Assembly (NCBI RefSeq): GCF_030068605.1
Contig: NZ_JASJOU010000001.1
Location: 1 to 64,000, forward strand
Reading direction: 5' to 3'
From: Xanthocytophaga agilis
GTDB taxonomy: Bacteria > Bacteroidota > Bacteroidia > Cytophagales > 172606-1
Length of the DNA stretch: 64,000 nucleotides
A program made the translations under genes and the position numbers. The notes below the pieces were generated by a model that was not told where the DNA came from, did no database searches, and saw only the letters and a list, made by a program, of their open reading frames with translations. Shown in pieces: positions 42,528 through 50,467 of the stretch. Within the stretch, counting starts at the first letter, position 1. Each line of letters starts with the position of its first letter.

Positions 42528-42559
42528 TAAAGATAGATATCTGTTTTAGATTTTTACAA
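42528..42559 (-). promoter_or_regulatory. Candidate promoter of the riboswitch operon
   Basis: On the minus strand TTG at 42559-42557 and TATCTTTA at 42535-42528 (one mismatch to TAnnTTTG, spacer 21 instead of 17). It would start transcription just before the riboswitch and overlaps the end of cbiB. Confidence 0.3.
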
Positions 42560-43525
42560 AAACCAGTGTATTTGTATATCCAATCTATTCAAAATATAAT
42601 ATGTAAGGCTAATAATAAGTAGAAATAGAAGTGTGGTTGCATGATTAATATAATAGATTCGATAGAATTCGTTATGGGTAATATCTCTGACAGTATGACC
42701 AATAAAAGGTTTTTCAACAAGTTTACCATGATAAACATTCGGGCCGCCAAATCTCGTATCCAAAATACCTGCTAATGCAGCTTCCGGATAGCCGGAGTTG
42801 GGACTGGCATGTTTATGACCATATTGGAAAATAAACTGAAGTCCACGTGTATTAAATGTCACCAGCACCATCAATAATGCAGTGAGTCGTGCAGGTATAA
42901 AGTTTACTATATCATCCAGACGAGCTGCAACTTTTCCAAAGTAAAAATACTTGTCGTTCTTGTAGCCAATCATAGAATCCAGTGTATTAATCATCTTGTA
43001 TGTCATCATACCTGGGACCCCTGCTAATGCATAATAAAATAAAGGAGCAATTACACCATCGCTCAGATTTTCAGATAGGGTTTCGCAGACTGCAGTACGT
43101 ATTTGGTTTGCATTCAGTTGACTGGTGTCTCTCCCCACAATCCACGACAAACGTTTACGACCTGCTTCCAAACCCTTTATATTGAGTTGATCGAAGACTT
43201 CTTTTCCCTCCTCTAAAAGGCTTTTATTGGCAAGACCATAAAAAAGAAATACTGAAGCGAATATGTAATAGAGTACAGGGTGTATGTAATAAAGGAATTT
43301 TATCACCCAATAGAAAAACAAAAATGTGCTTACACATAGAGTAGTTGTTAGGAGTGCTCCTTTTATAACTTGAAATGAGTCCTTATTGAGAAGTTTTTCT
43401 CCATAATAAATCAGATTGCCAAATAATCGGATAGGATGTGGAAGCCATCGGGGATCACCAAGACACAAGTCAAGCAAATAACCAATCCACAGAGGAATTA
43501 GAAATACTAAATAGGAGTGTGACAT
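42554..43525 (-). CDS. cbiB: Adenosylcobinamide-phosphate synthase
   Basis: A 323-residue integral membrane enzyme that attaches aminopropanol phosphate to adenosylcobyric acid. The sequence contains GYLLDLCLGDPRWLPHPIRLFG near the N-terminus, GRDTSQLNANQIRTAVCETLSENLSDGVIAPLFYY, and GYPEAALAGILDTRFGG, all hallmarks of CbiB (CobD in Pseudomonas nomenclature). Several hydrophobic helices are visible. It lies 20 bases after cbiA on the same strand and upstream of the riboswitch, so it probably belongs to a cbiA-cbiB transcript rather than to the riboswitch operon. Confidence 0.94.
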   Translation of the reverse strand: MSHSYLVFLIPLWIGYLLDLCLGDPRWLPHPIRLFGNLIYYGEKLLNKDSFQVIKGALLTTTLCVSTFLFFYWVIKFLYYIHPVLYYIFASVFLFYGLANKSLLEEGKEVFDQLNIKGLEAGRKRLSWIVGRDTSQLNANQIRTAVCETLSENLSDGVIAPLFYYALAGVPGMMTYKMINTLDSMIGYKNDKYFYFGKVAARLDDIVNFIPARLTALLMVLVTFNTRGLQFIFQYGHKHASPNSGYPEAALAGILDTRFGGPNVYHGKLVEKPFIGHTVRDITHNEFYRIYYINHATTLLFLLIISLTYYILNRLDIQIHWFL

Positions 43526-43545
43526 GTAGAATTATTCTGTATAAG

Positions 43546-44865
43546 TCAAAGATTGAGAAGATTCTTAATGCCTACCAGATCATATAGAAAACTGCAATCT
43601 TCTCCCCAATAAAAATGAATATAGGAAGCAAGTACATTATTCTTTCTATATACAGGTACATCAATATCTTTCAGACGTGCTGTTTTAACCTGAATATCTG
43701 TTGTACTTTCATTGTCTGTAGTCATTATTGAGTAATGGAATTCATGTCCTTTGTATATATTATCATTATGGTATACAGATCGATATCCTAACGAAAGTTT
43801 TGCATGCTGCATGGATGTGGTAATATCCAGAAATCCAATCATTGGATATTCTTCTCCTTCTGCATTGATAATAGATTTTCCCAGATACATCATACCTCCA
43901 CACTCTGCTAATACATACCCGTTGTTTTGGCAATAAGCCAACAAAGCATCTCTTAAGGATATGTTTTCTGATAGCTGTTTTAAATGTAGTTCAGGATAAC
44001 CTCCAGGCAGATAGATTAAATCTGCTTCAGGTAGAATAGTATCATGTAATGGGCTAAAAAAAGTGACTTGTCCTAATCGCTTTAGGACTTGAAGATTTTC
44101 CGGATAGGTGAAGTTAAACGCTTCATCTTGTGCAACTGCTATTTTTAGAGAAGCTATATTGGGAGTATTAGCAGGTGAAGTCTGAGCAGTTGGAATAGTG
44201 CAAAGATCTAATAGCCGATCTATTTGTACGGTTTTTGAAATATGTAGAGCCGCTTTCTCTATTATTTCTGAATAATTGTGTTCAGAAGAAACAGAAAGTC
44301 CAAGATGACGGGATGGGATACTTATTTCCGGATTGGCAGGAACATATCCAAGGCTTTCAAGTTCTACATCTTCACAAGCCTCTTTTAAAAACTGATAGTG
44401 ACTTTCTGTAGTAACAAAGTTGAAAATCACTCCTGCAATTTTAAGCCGGGAATCAAATGTCTTAAATCCATGCAGCAAGGGTGCAACCGAATAAGCCATG
44501 GCTTTGGCATTGACAACCAGAATAACAGGAAGATCCAATAATATTGCCATTTCTGCGCTACTGCCCTGCATTTTGTATGCACCATCAAAAAGACCCATAA
44601 CCCCTTCCACTACAGCTACATCTGCATTCTGTATATTCCATCTATAAAGAGAGTGAATATGTTCCTGACTCATCATAAATGCATCCAGGTTGATGCTTTG
44701 TTGACTGGCTGCCAATGTGTGATGTTTGGTATCCAGATAATCAGGACCACATTTGAAAGGTTGTACCTTATATCCTCTAAGACTTAATGCTTTTAATAAT
44801 CCAAGTGTTAGTGTAGTTTTGCCGCTATTACTGGTTGGAGCGGCAATCAGAAATTGAGGTTTCAT
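43546..44865 (-). CDS. cbiA: Cobyrinate a,c-diamide synthase
   Basis: A 439-residue glutamine-dependent amidotransferase that amidates the a and c acetate side chains of cobyrinate. The N-terminal ATPase part has AAPTSNSGKTTLTLGLL (Walker A) and VEGVMGLFDG; the C-terminal class I glutaminase-like part has YLPGGYPELHLKQLSEN and the Cys site LAECGGMMYLG. These are typical of CbiA/CobB. It is divergent from the PduX-like gene, with only 58 bases between, and is transcribed in the same direction as cbiB. Confidence 0.95.
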   Translation of the reverse strand: MKPQFLIAAPTSNSGKTTLTLGLLKALSLRGYKVQPFKCGPDYLDTKHHTLAASQQSINLDAFMMSQEHIHSLYRWNIQNADVAVVEGVMGLFDGAYKMQGSSAEMAILLDLPVILVVNAKAMAYSVAPLLHGFKTFDSRLKIAGVIFNFVTTESHYQFLKEACEDVELESLGYVPANPEISIPSRHLGLSVSSEHNYSEIIEKAALHISKTVQIDRLLDLCTIPTAQTSPANTPNIASLKIAVAQDEAFNFTYPENLQVLKRLGQVTFFSPLHDTILPEADLIYLPGGYPELHLKQLSENISLRDALLAYCQNNGYVLAECGGMMYLGKSIINAEGEEYPMIGFLDITTSMQHAKLSLGYRSVYHNDNIYKGHEFHYSIMTTDNESTTDIQVKTARLKDIDVPVYRKNNVLASYIHFYWGEDCSFLYDLVGIKNLLNL

Positions 44866-44869
44866 GCCT

Positions 44870-44877
44870 CAAAGATA
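44870..44877 (-). promoter_or_regulatory. Candidate -7 box directly upstream of cbiA
   Basis: On the minus strand this is TATCTTTG, 4 bases from the cbiA ATG. If used, it would give a nearly leaderless mRNA. No TTG lies at a 17-base spacing. Confidence 0.35.
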
Positions 44878-44923
44878 GAAGTTTTATTCCAGTACCTGCT
44901 TTTTCATTTGCTATAACAATTGA

Positions 44924-45781
44924 ATGTCTGTTAACACAAAAGTATATGCCAAACCGGGAGAACTTATTCAAGGGATGCTTCCGGATGGTACCCGGTTTCT
45001 GGTGAGTAATAAATCGTCGCAGCTGTTTTATACTAGTACAACTATTAGATCTCATGATAAAAATGCTGTACTTAATCCTCTTAAACCCAAAACTTGTCAG
45101 GCAATACATGTATTTTATGATTACCTGTCAAAAGATAAGTATATATCTAAACAGCAGATAATTCATATTCAACAGTCATCCAATATTCCACAAGGAAAAG
45201 GGTTGTCCTCCAGTTCAGCAGATATTCTCGGGGTTTTGAGTGCCTTGAATTTATTTTATCAAACTAACTATACAGCAGAGATTCTTTATCAACTGGCCGT
45301 TCAGGTTGATCCAACAGATCCTTGTTTACATGAAGGAAATATAGTATTTGACTCTTCTCAGGGAGCAGTAATGAAGAGTTTAAACGAAATTCCTTACTGT
45401 ATTCTCTACTTTGATACAGATTTTGATTCAACTGTTGATACTATTAGCTTTGGCCGATCTGTTCACTATTCTGAAGTACAAATGCAGAAATACGAGGAAA
45501 TAATACAGAATTTGCAAAGGGCTTTCAAAAATCAAGATTATACTCTTTTATATGAATGTACAAAACTAAGTGCCCAAATAAATAACCAGATCTTGCCTAA
45601 ACCTGGTTTTGATTTACTGAATGAATTTGCGCTGACACATGATTGTGGAGTTTTTGTAGCCCATAGTGGTACCTACATGGGATTGATTATGGATTTAGTA
45701 ACCTTTCAGCAAATTCATAAAAAGGCTATTGCCTGGATTAAAAAACATTGGAATACAACTATTTATTCTGAATATCTATGA
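44924..45781 (+). CDS. pduX: GHMP kinase, PduX-like L-threonine kinase
   Basis: A 285-residue GHMP-superfamily kinase. It begins VYAKPGELIQGML and contains the ATP-binding IPQGKGLSSSSADILG, the GHMP motif 2. PduX-type enzymes phosphorylate L-threonine to threonine phosphate, the precursor of the aminopropanol linker in cobalamin. The next genes encode cobyric acid synthase and threonine-phosphate decarboxylase, so pathway context supports this. The gene overlaps cobQ by four bases. Other GHMP kinases (homoserine kinase-like) are less likely in this setting. Confidence 0.88.
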   Translation: MSVNTKVYAKPGELIQGMLPDGTRFLVSNKSSQLFYTSTTIRSHDKNAVLNPLKPKTCQAIHVFYDYLSKDKYISKQQIIHIQQSSNIPQGKGLSSSSADILGVLSALNLFYQTNYTAEILYQLAVQVDPTDPCLHEGNIVFDSSQGAVMKSLNEIPYCILYFDTDFDSTVDTISFGRSVHYSEVQMQKYEEIIQNLQRAFKNQDYTLLYECTKLSAQINNQILPKPGFDLLNEFALTHDCGVFVAHSGTYMGLIMDLVTFQQIHKKAIAWIKKHWNTTIYSEYL

Positions 45782-47253
45782 CTGTTCTCAAACCCATTAT
45801 GTTTGTGGGTACGGCTTCTGATGTTGGAAAAAGCATTATTAATACTGGGTTTTGCCGGATCTTTAAACAAGACGGCTTTAACCCTGCACCGTTTAAGGCA
45901 CAAAACATGTCTTTAAACAGCTATGCAACACCTGATGGATTAGAGATTGGAAGAGCACAGGCAGTACAGGCAGAAGCCTGTGGGATTGACTGCCATACAG
46001 ACATGAATCCGGTGCTCTTAAAACCGTCTAGTGAAAAGAGCTCTCAGATAGTTCTTAACGGAAAGCCGGCTGGAAATCAATCAGCTTATGATTATTTCAT
46101 GGGAAATAATAAACAGGAATTATTTAAAGAGGTAATTGCTGCCTATGATAGGTTGTCCCAGAAATACAATCCAGTTGTGATGGAAGGAGCTGGAAGTATT
46201 TCAGAACTTAATCTGAAACACAGGGACATTACAAACATGCGTATGGCTTTGTATGCCAATGCAGATACATACCTGGTTGCTGATATTGATAGAGGAGGAG
46301 TATTTGCCAGCATTTATGGAACGATTGCTTTACTGCCTCCAGAGGAGAAGGCGTTGATCAAAGGAGTAATTATTAATAAATTCAGAGGCGATAGCCGATT
46401 GTTTGAGGATGGTCGTAAAAAAATAGAAGAGCTATGTGGAATTCCGGTTGTAGGAGTAGTCCCTTATTCAAAAGGTCTGGATATTGAGCAGGAAGATTCG
46501 GTAGCATTACAACAAAAGCAATTCCGTCAGAAAGAAGGGAGAGTAAATGTGGTAGTGGTGTTATTGAAAAGACTATCTAACTATACCGATTTCAGTGCCT
46601 TGGAAAGAGATGATCGTGTACATCTGTTTTATAGCCATGATCCATCAGAAATAGCAAAGGCTGATATTATTATCCTTCCAGGTAGTAAAAATACTATTGC
46701 AGATCTGATTGATATTAGAAACAGCGAGGTGGCACAAGTCATTGTTAGTGCATTTTATCAGAATAAAACTGTAATAGGAATTTGTGGTGGGTACCAGATG
46801 ATGGGATTAACAGTTAATGATCCGCTTCACATAGAAGGAGAAATAGAAACGATGCCAGGCTTGGGTTTATTGCCTGTACATACTACACTAACTGCTGAAA
46901 AGATTACTAGACAATGTCAGTTCAGATATAAAGCCCGCCATGAACTATGTGAGGGCTATGAAATCCATATGGGTATTTCTGAAACAGAGCAGAACAAACC
47001 TCTGACTAGTTCACTATCTGGACAAACGGATGGGTATTGGCTTTCAGATTTATGTTGGGGGTCGTATATACATGGCATACTGGATAATAAAATCGTTATA
47101 GACGATTTACTGAGTAGGTATCTCTCCCACGCTCATACTCTATCTGACTTCATTGATACGAAAACGTATAAAGAGCAACAATATGATCAACTGGCTCAAC
47201 ACTTGCGTACTCATATAGATATTGCTTACATTTACCAACAGCTTCAATCCTGA
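45778..47253 (+). CDS. cobQ: Cobyric acid synthase
   Basis: A 491-residue glutamine-dependent amidotransferase that amidates the b, d, e and g carboxylates of cobyrinic acid a,c-diamide. The N-terminal domain has MFVGTASDVGKSIINTGF (Walker A-like), AQNMSLNSYAT, MNPVLLKPSSEKSSQIVLNGK and VMEGAGSISELNL; the C-terminal glutaminase-like domain has GICGGYQMMG with the catalytic Cys. All are typical of CobQ/CbiP. It overlaps the PduX-like gene by four bases and is followed 3 bases later by the decarboxylase gene. Confidence 0.96.
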   Translation: MTVLKPIMFVGTASDVGKSIINTGFCRIFKQDGFNPAPFKAQNMSLNSYATPDGLEIGRAQAVQAEACGIDCHTDMNPVLLKPSSEKSSQIVLNGKPAGNQSAYDYFMGNNKQELFKEVIAAYDRLSQKYNPVVMEGAGSISELNLKHRDITNMRMALYANADTYLVADIDRGGVFASIYGTIALLPPEEKALIKGVIINKFRGDSRLFEDGRKKIEELCGIPVVGVVPYSKGLDIEQEDSVALQQKQFRQKEGRVNVVVVLLKRLSNYTDFSALERDDRVHLFYSHDPSEIAKADIIILPGSKNTIADLIDIRNSEVAQVIVSAFYQNKTVIGICGGYQMMGLTVNDPLHIEGEIETMPGLGLLPVHTTLTAEKITRQCQFRYKARHELCEGYEIHMGISETEQNKPLTSSLSGQTDGYWLSDLCWGSYIHGILDNKIVIDDLLSRYLSHAHTLSDFIDTKTYKEQQYDQLAQHLRTHIDIAYIYQQLQS

Positions 47254-47256
47254 TAT

Positions 47257-48285
47257 ATGTTAAATGGTCACGGAGACGATGGGTATTTATATCAAACTCC
47301 TATTGTTGCCAACTTCAGTTCCAATGTGTTTTATGATGGTTTTCCCGATTCCTTAAAAAATCATCTGGCTACTATATTAACAAATGTAAAAAGCTATCCG
47401 GAAGTAGATGCAAAGCAGTTGGCTAACTTATTAGCTTCAACAAACACTGTGGATACAGATCAGTTGATCGTTACTAATGGTGCTACAGAGGCTTTTTATC
47501 TTATTGCACATGTATTTAGAAGGAAGTCTGCCACTATAGTTATTCCCGCGTTTGCAGAGTATGAAGATGCCTGTAAAGCCAATGATATACAACTGGAGTT
47601 TTTGCATTGGGATAATCTTCATTCTGTTTCTAACTTAAGAACAGATTTGTTCTTCATCTGTAACCCCAATAATCCAACGGGAGCTGTTATTGAACAAGAT
47701 TTGTTGCAAGAGTGGATTATAGCAAATCCTCAGACTACCTTCATAATTGATGAGGCATACATAGATTTTACGCATTCCATTCACTCCTGCCTGCATTTTA
47801 CTCAGACGTATCGAAATGTGATTGTGGTTCGGTCTATGACAAAAGCCTACAGTATTCCTGGCTTGCGTTTGGGATATCTGGTTTCAGACTCAGCATTAGT
47901 CAAGCAGATCTTTGTTGTTAAAATGCCCTGGTCTGTGAATAGTTTAGCTATTGAGGCTGGTATATTTATTCTCAATCATAAGGAAAACTTTATTCTCCCT
48001 TTGGATGAGATCTTGTCTGAAACCAAACAATTACAAGATGAATTAGCCATATTACCTGGTATAGAGATAACTCCATCTCATACAAATTTCTTCCTGTGCC
48101 GAACCGGAAGGGAAACATCTGCTCTATTAAAAAACTATCTGATACAACAATATGGTCTTTTGATACGGGATGCTTCTAACTTCAGAAGTCTTAAACCACA
48201 ACATTTTCGTATTGCCAGTCAGGGCGAAAACAAAAATAAACTTTTGATTAATGCTTTAAAACAATGGTTGGATTCTGGAAAATAG
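47257..48285 (+). CDS. cobD: Threonine-phosphate decarboxylase (class I/II aminotransferase fold)
   Basis: A 342-residue PLP enzyme of the histidinol-phosphate aminotransferase type. The family motifs TNGATEAFYLIAH, FFICNPNNPTGAVIE, IDEAYIDFT and the PLP-lysine SMTKAYSIPGLRLGY are present. Proteins of this pattern beside cobQ and pduX decarboxylate threonine phosphate to aminopropanol phosphate (CobD in Salmonella, CobC in Pseudomonas). A histidinol-phosphate aminotransferase function is the alternative but the cob context makes it unlikely. It lies 3 bases after cobQ. Confidence 0.9.
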   Translation: MLNGHGDDGYLYQTPIVANFSSNVFYDGFPDSLKNHLATILTNVKSYPEVDAKQLANLLASTNTVDTDQLIVTNGATEAFYLIAHVFRRKSATIVIPAFAEYEDACKANDIQLEFLHWDNLHSVSNLRTDLFFICNPNNPTGAVIEQDLLQEWIIANPQTTFIIDEAYIDFTHSIHSCLHFTQTYRNVIVVRSMTKAYSIPGLRLGYLVSDSALVKQIFVVKMPWSVNSLAIEAGIFILNHKENFILPLDEILSETKQLQDELAILPGIEITPSHTNFFLCRTGRETSALLKNYLIQQYGLLIRDASNFRSLKPQHFRIASQGENKNKLLINALKQWLDSGK

Positions 48286-48369
48286 AGAAATGATGTAATT
48301 GCTACTATTGATAGTTCCTTATTTTTGTGTTCTGTAAAGATATTGTTTTCAAATTGAAAGTCTAATCTG

Positions 48370-48377
48370 TACCTTTG
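48370..48377 (+). promoter_or_regulatory. Candidate lspA -7 box (TACCTTTG)
   Basis: TACCTTTG followed by C, a full match to the Bacteroidota -7 consensus, about 55 bases before the lspA start. The nearest TTG is 13 bases away rather than 17. Confidence 0.45.
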
Positions 48378-48431
48378 CCCGAATTCTTATAATACAGGAA
48401 GATAATTATTTATTTAGTAGATCAGAAACAA

Positions 48432-49100
48432 GTGAAATATTACAAATACTTTCTGCTTAGTTTGGGTGTAATTATCCTTGATCAGGCTGTTAAAATGCTT
48501 GTACACCATACCATGTATCTTGGAGAAGAGTTTTCTGTGTTTGGTGATTGGTTTAAGATACACTATACCCGTAACCCGGGAATGGCCTTTGGAATTGTAC
48601 TTGATCATCAGTATGGAAAGCTGGTTTTAAGTGTATTTCGTTTGTTTGCTATGGTTGGGATAGGCTACTATCTGTATTATCTGGCACAAAAAGGTGTAAA
48701 TGAAGGTCTGCTATGGTGTACATCTCTTATATTAGGTGGCGCTATTGGTAACGTGATTGATAGCACTATTTATGGTGTTCTTTTTGATTTGACTACTCCT
48801 AATGCTCCCACACCCTGGTTTCATGGAGAAGTAATTGATATGTTTTATTTTGATCTGTGGAGAGGAACAATCCCTTCATGGGTACCACTATGGGGGGGAG
48901 TAGAAACCTCTCTCTGGCCTATCTTTAATATTGCAGATTCTTCTATTTTTGTAGGTGTTGCTATTATTCTTGTGATGCAGCGTACGTTTTTTGCACATCA
49001 ACAGGAGACAGAAAATCCAAAAGAAAACTCGTTGGAAGTGACCTCAGAGAACGAAACAAACTCTAATACTGGCTCTACAGAATCCACAACGGCTGGTTGA
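48432..49100 (+). CDS. lspA: Lipoprotein signal peptidase II
   Basis: A 222-residue inner-membrane aspartic protease that removes signal peptides from prolipoproteins. Four hydrophobic helices are visible with the family motifs DQAVKMLVHHTM, YTRNPGMAFGI, GNVIDSTIYGVLFD and FNIADSSIFVG, including the two catalytic aspartates. The start is GTG at 48432. The last ~30 residues are a Ser/Thr/Glu/Asn-rich acidic tail, which is longer than in E. coli LspA and typical of Bacteroidota. Many lipoproteins in this window are its likely substrates. Confidence 0.95.
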   Translation: MKYYKYFLLSLGVIILDQAVKMLVHHTMYLGEEFSVFGDWFKIHYTRNPGMAFGIVLDHQYGKLVLSVFRLFAMVGIGYYLYYLAQKGVNEGLLWCTSLILGGAIGNVIDSTIYGVLFDLTTPNAPTPWFHGEVIDMFYFDLWRGTIPSWVPLWGGVETSLWPIFNIADSSIFVGVAIILVMQRTFFAHQQETENPKENSLEVTSENETNSNTGSTESTTAG

Positions 49101-49134
49101 GGACAGTATTATTTTCATTTAGTATACAAACCAC

Positions 49135-49195
49135 TTAGCCATAGAACTAAATCGCGTCTATTTTACTTATAGATGTAATTTAGTTCTATGGCTAA
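49135..49195 (+). other. 18-bp inverted-repeat stem-loop after lspA
   Basis: Arms TTAGCCATAGAACTAAAT and ATTTAGTTCTATGGCTAA are exact reverse complements around a 25-base loop, followed by AATTTTA. It separates lspA from the cyclase gene and may be a terminator or a stabilising hairpin. Confidence 0.55.
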
Positions 49196-49257
49196 AATTT
49201 TATACCCGATAGTAAGAGGTGTTATTGCTATTTTTTTACTTTTTGCAGATTGATGAG

Positions 49258-50427
49258 ATGAGCTATACAAAACAATTAAGAAGGTTTGGTCAGGATGTTC
49301 CTGATAATGTAGTGAAGGAATTATCAGGCTATACCTGGAGAGACTGGTTGAGAGTTCCTAAGAATAAGCGGTTTGTTATTAGAGAAACTGTTTTTGTCTT
49401 TTTGATTTATGCGATATTTTCAAAAGGATGGTCTTGGCAACCTATTATCAGTTCCCTGTTTGTGAGTTTGCCAGCTGGGTATATACTCGCTAATTTTGAA
49501 GCTCATGCTTCTGAATTTCGAATGATATTTCGCAGGAGGCGATTTTGGACTTATGTTATATTTAAGACATTACGTCTCACTTTGATTCTAACAGTTATAT
49601 TTCATGTGATATTTTCCATTGCCTATGTTTTGAAGATATCCTGGTTATTTCCATATTCCATCTTTGTTGATAACTTTGAAGATTTTTATACAAGACAATT
49701 TTTCGAATTTTTAATAGTTACATTAGTATTAGAGATGTTTGTAAATGTCTATTTAACATTAGACAGGAAGCTTGGAAAGAATTCGCTTCTGAACCTGGTC
49801 ACAGGTAAGTATCATCAGGCGCAACGTCAGGAAAGAGTGTTTCTATTTCTGGATATTAAGAATTCAACAACGATTGCAGAATCAATGGGCGAACTGAAGT
49901 TTAGTGAGTTTTTACAGGATTTTTACTACGATATTAGTGATCCTATAGATCGTCAGGGAGGAGAGGTATACCAATATGTAGGAGATGAGGTAGTTGTTTC
50001 GTGGGAGGTATCAGAGGGTTTTAAAAATAATCACTGTGTAAGAGCATTTCTGGATGCGAAAACGAAAATTGAAAACTTCAGAGAGTATTATTATGATACC
50101 TATGGAATTGTTCCAGAATTCAAAGGTAGTTTACATTCGGGGTCTGTTATCGCTGCAGAAGTTGGAAAAATAAAATCAGAGATTGCATTCCATGGCGATG
50201 TATTGAATACTGCTTCACGAATGTTAGATTTGTGTAGAGAATTGCAGCAGGAGTTATTAATGTCTGAACGGGTATTCTCACAATTACAACCAACAGAACT
50301 TTTCTACACAGTTGATCTTGGACATTATAACCTTCGTGGCAAGAATCAGTCTGTGGGATTATATGGTGTAAAATCTTTAAAAGATTCCTTTAAAAAAGAA
50401 AATAGCAAAATAAAAGTAGAAGCATAG
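49258..50427 (+). CDS. Membrane-anchored class III nucleotide cyclase
   Basis: A 389-residue protein with about four membrane helices (residues about 41-57, 62-80, 98-125 and 147-165) and a C-terminal class III cyclase domain (about 193-370). Both metal-binding aspartates are present in FLFLDIKNST (Asp199) and YVGDEVVV (Asp243), and the transition-state pair Asn317 and Arg321 is present in GDVLNTASRM. The base-specificity positions are Gln239 and Ala310 by my alignment, where adenylate cyclases have Lys and Asp/Thr and guanylate cyclases Glu and Cys; the nucleotide is therefore open. The frame is open to a GTG at 49219 but the ATG at 49258 is preferred. The next gene, 40 bases on, encodes an HD/PycTM effector. 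Confidence 0.85.
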   Translation: MSYTKQLRRFGQDVPDNVVKELSGYTWRDWLRVPKNKRFVIRETVFVFLIYAIFSKGWSWQPIISSLFVSLPAGYILANFEAHASEFRMIFRRRRFWTYVIFKTLRLTLILTVIFHVIFSIAYVLKISWLFPYSIFVDNFEDFYTRQFFEFLIVTLVLEMFVNVYLTLDRKLGKNSLLNLVTGKYHQAQRQERVFLFLDIKNSTTIAESMGELKFSEFLQDFYYDISDPIDRQGGEVYQYVGDEVVVSWEVSEGFKNNHCVRAFLDAKTKIENFREYYYDTYGIVPEFKGSLHSGSVIAAEVGKIKSEIAFHGDVLNTASRMLDLCRELQQELLMSERVFSQLQPTELFYTVDLGHYNLRGKNQSVGLYGVKSLKDSFKKENSKIKVEA

Positions 50428-50467
50428 TATTTGACTTCTATTGCGAATGGGAAACAAGTGTTAGTAT

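Noticed and set aside
49135-49195. MITE or IS terminal repeat
   Set aside because: No transposase, no flanking target-site duplication, and only one copy was noticed in the window.
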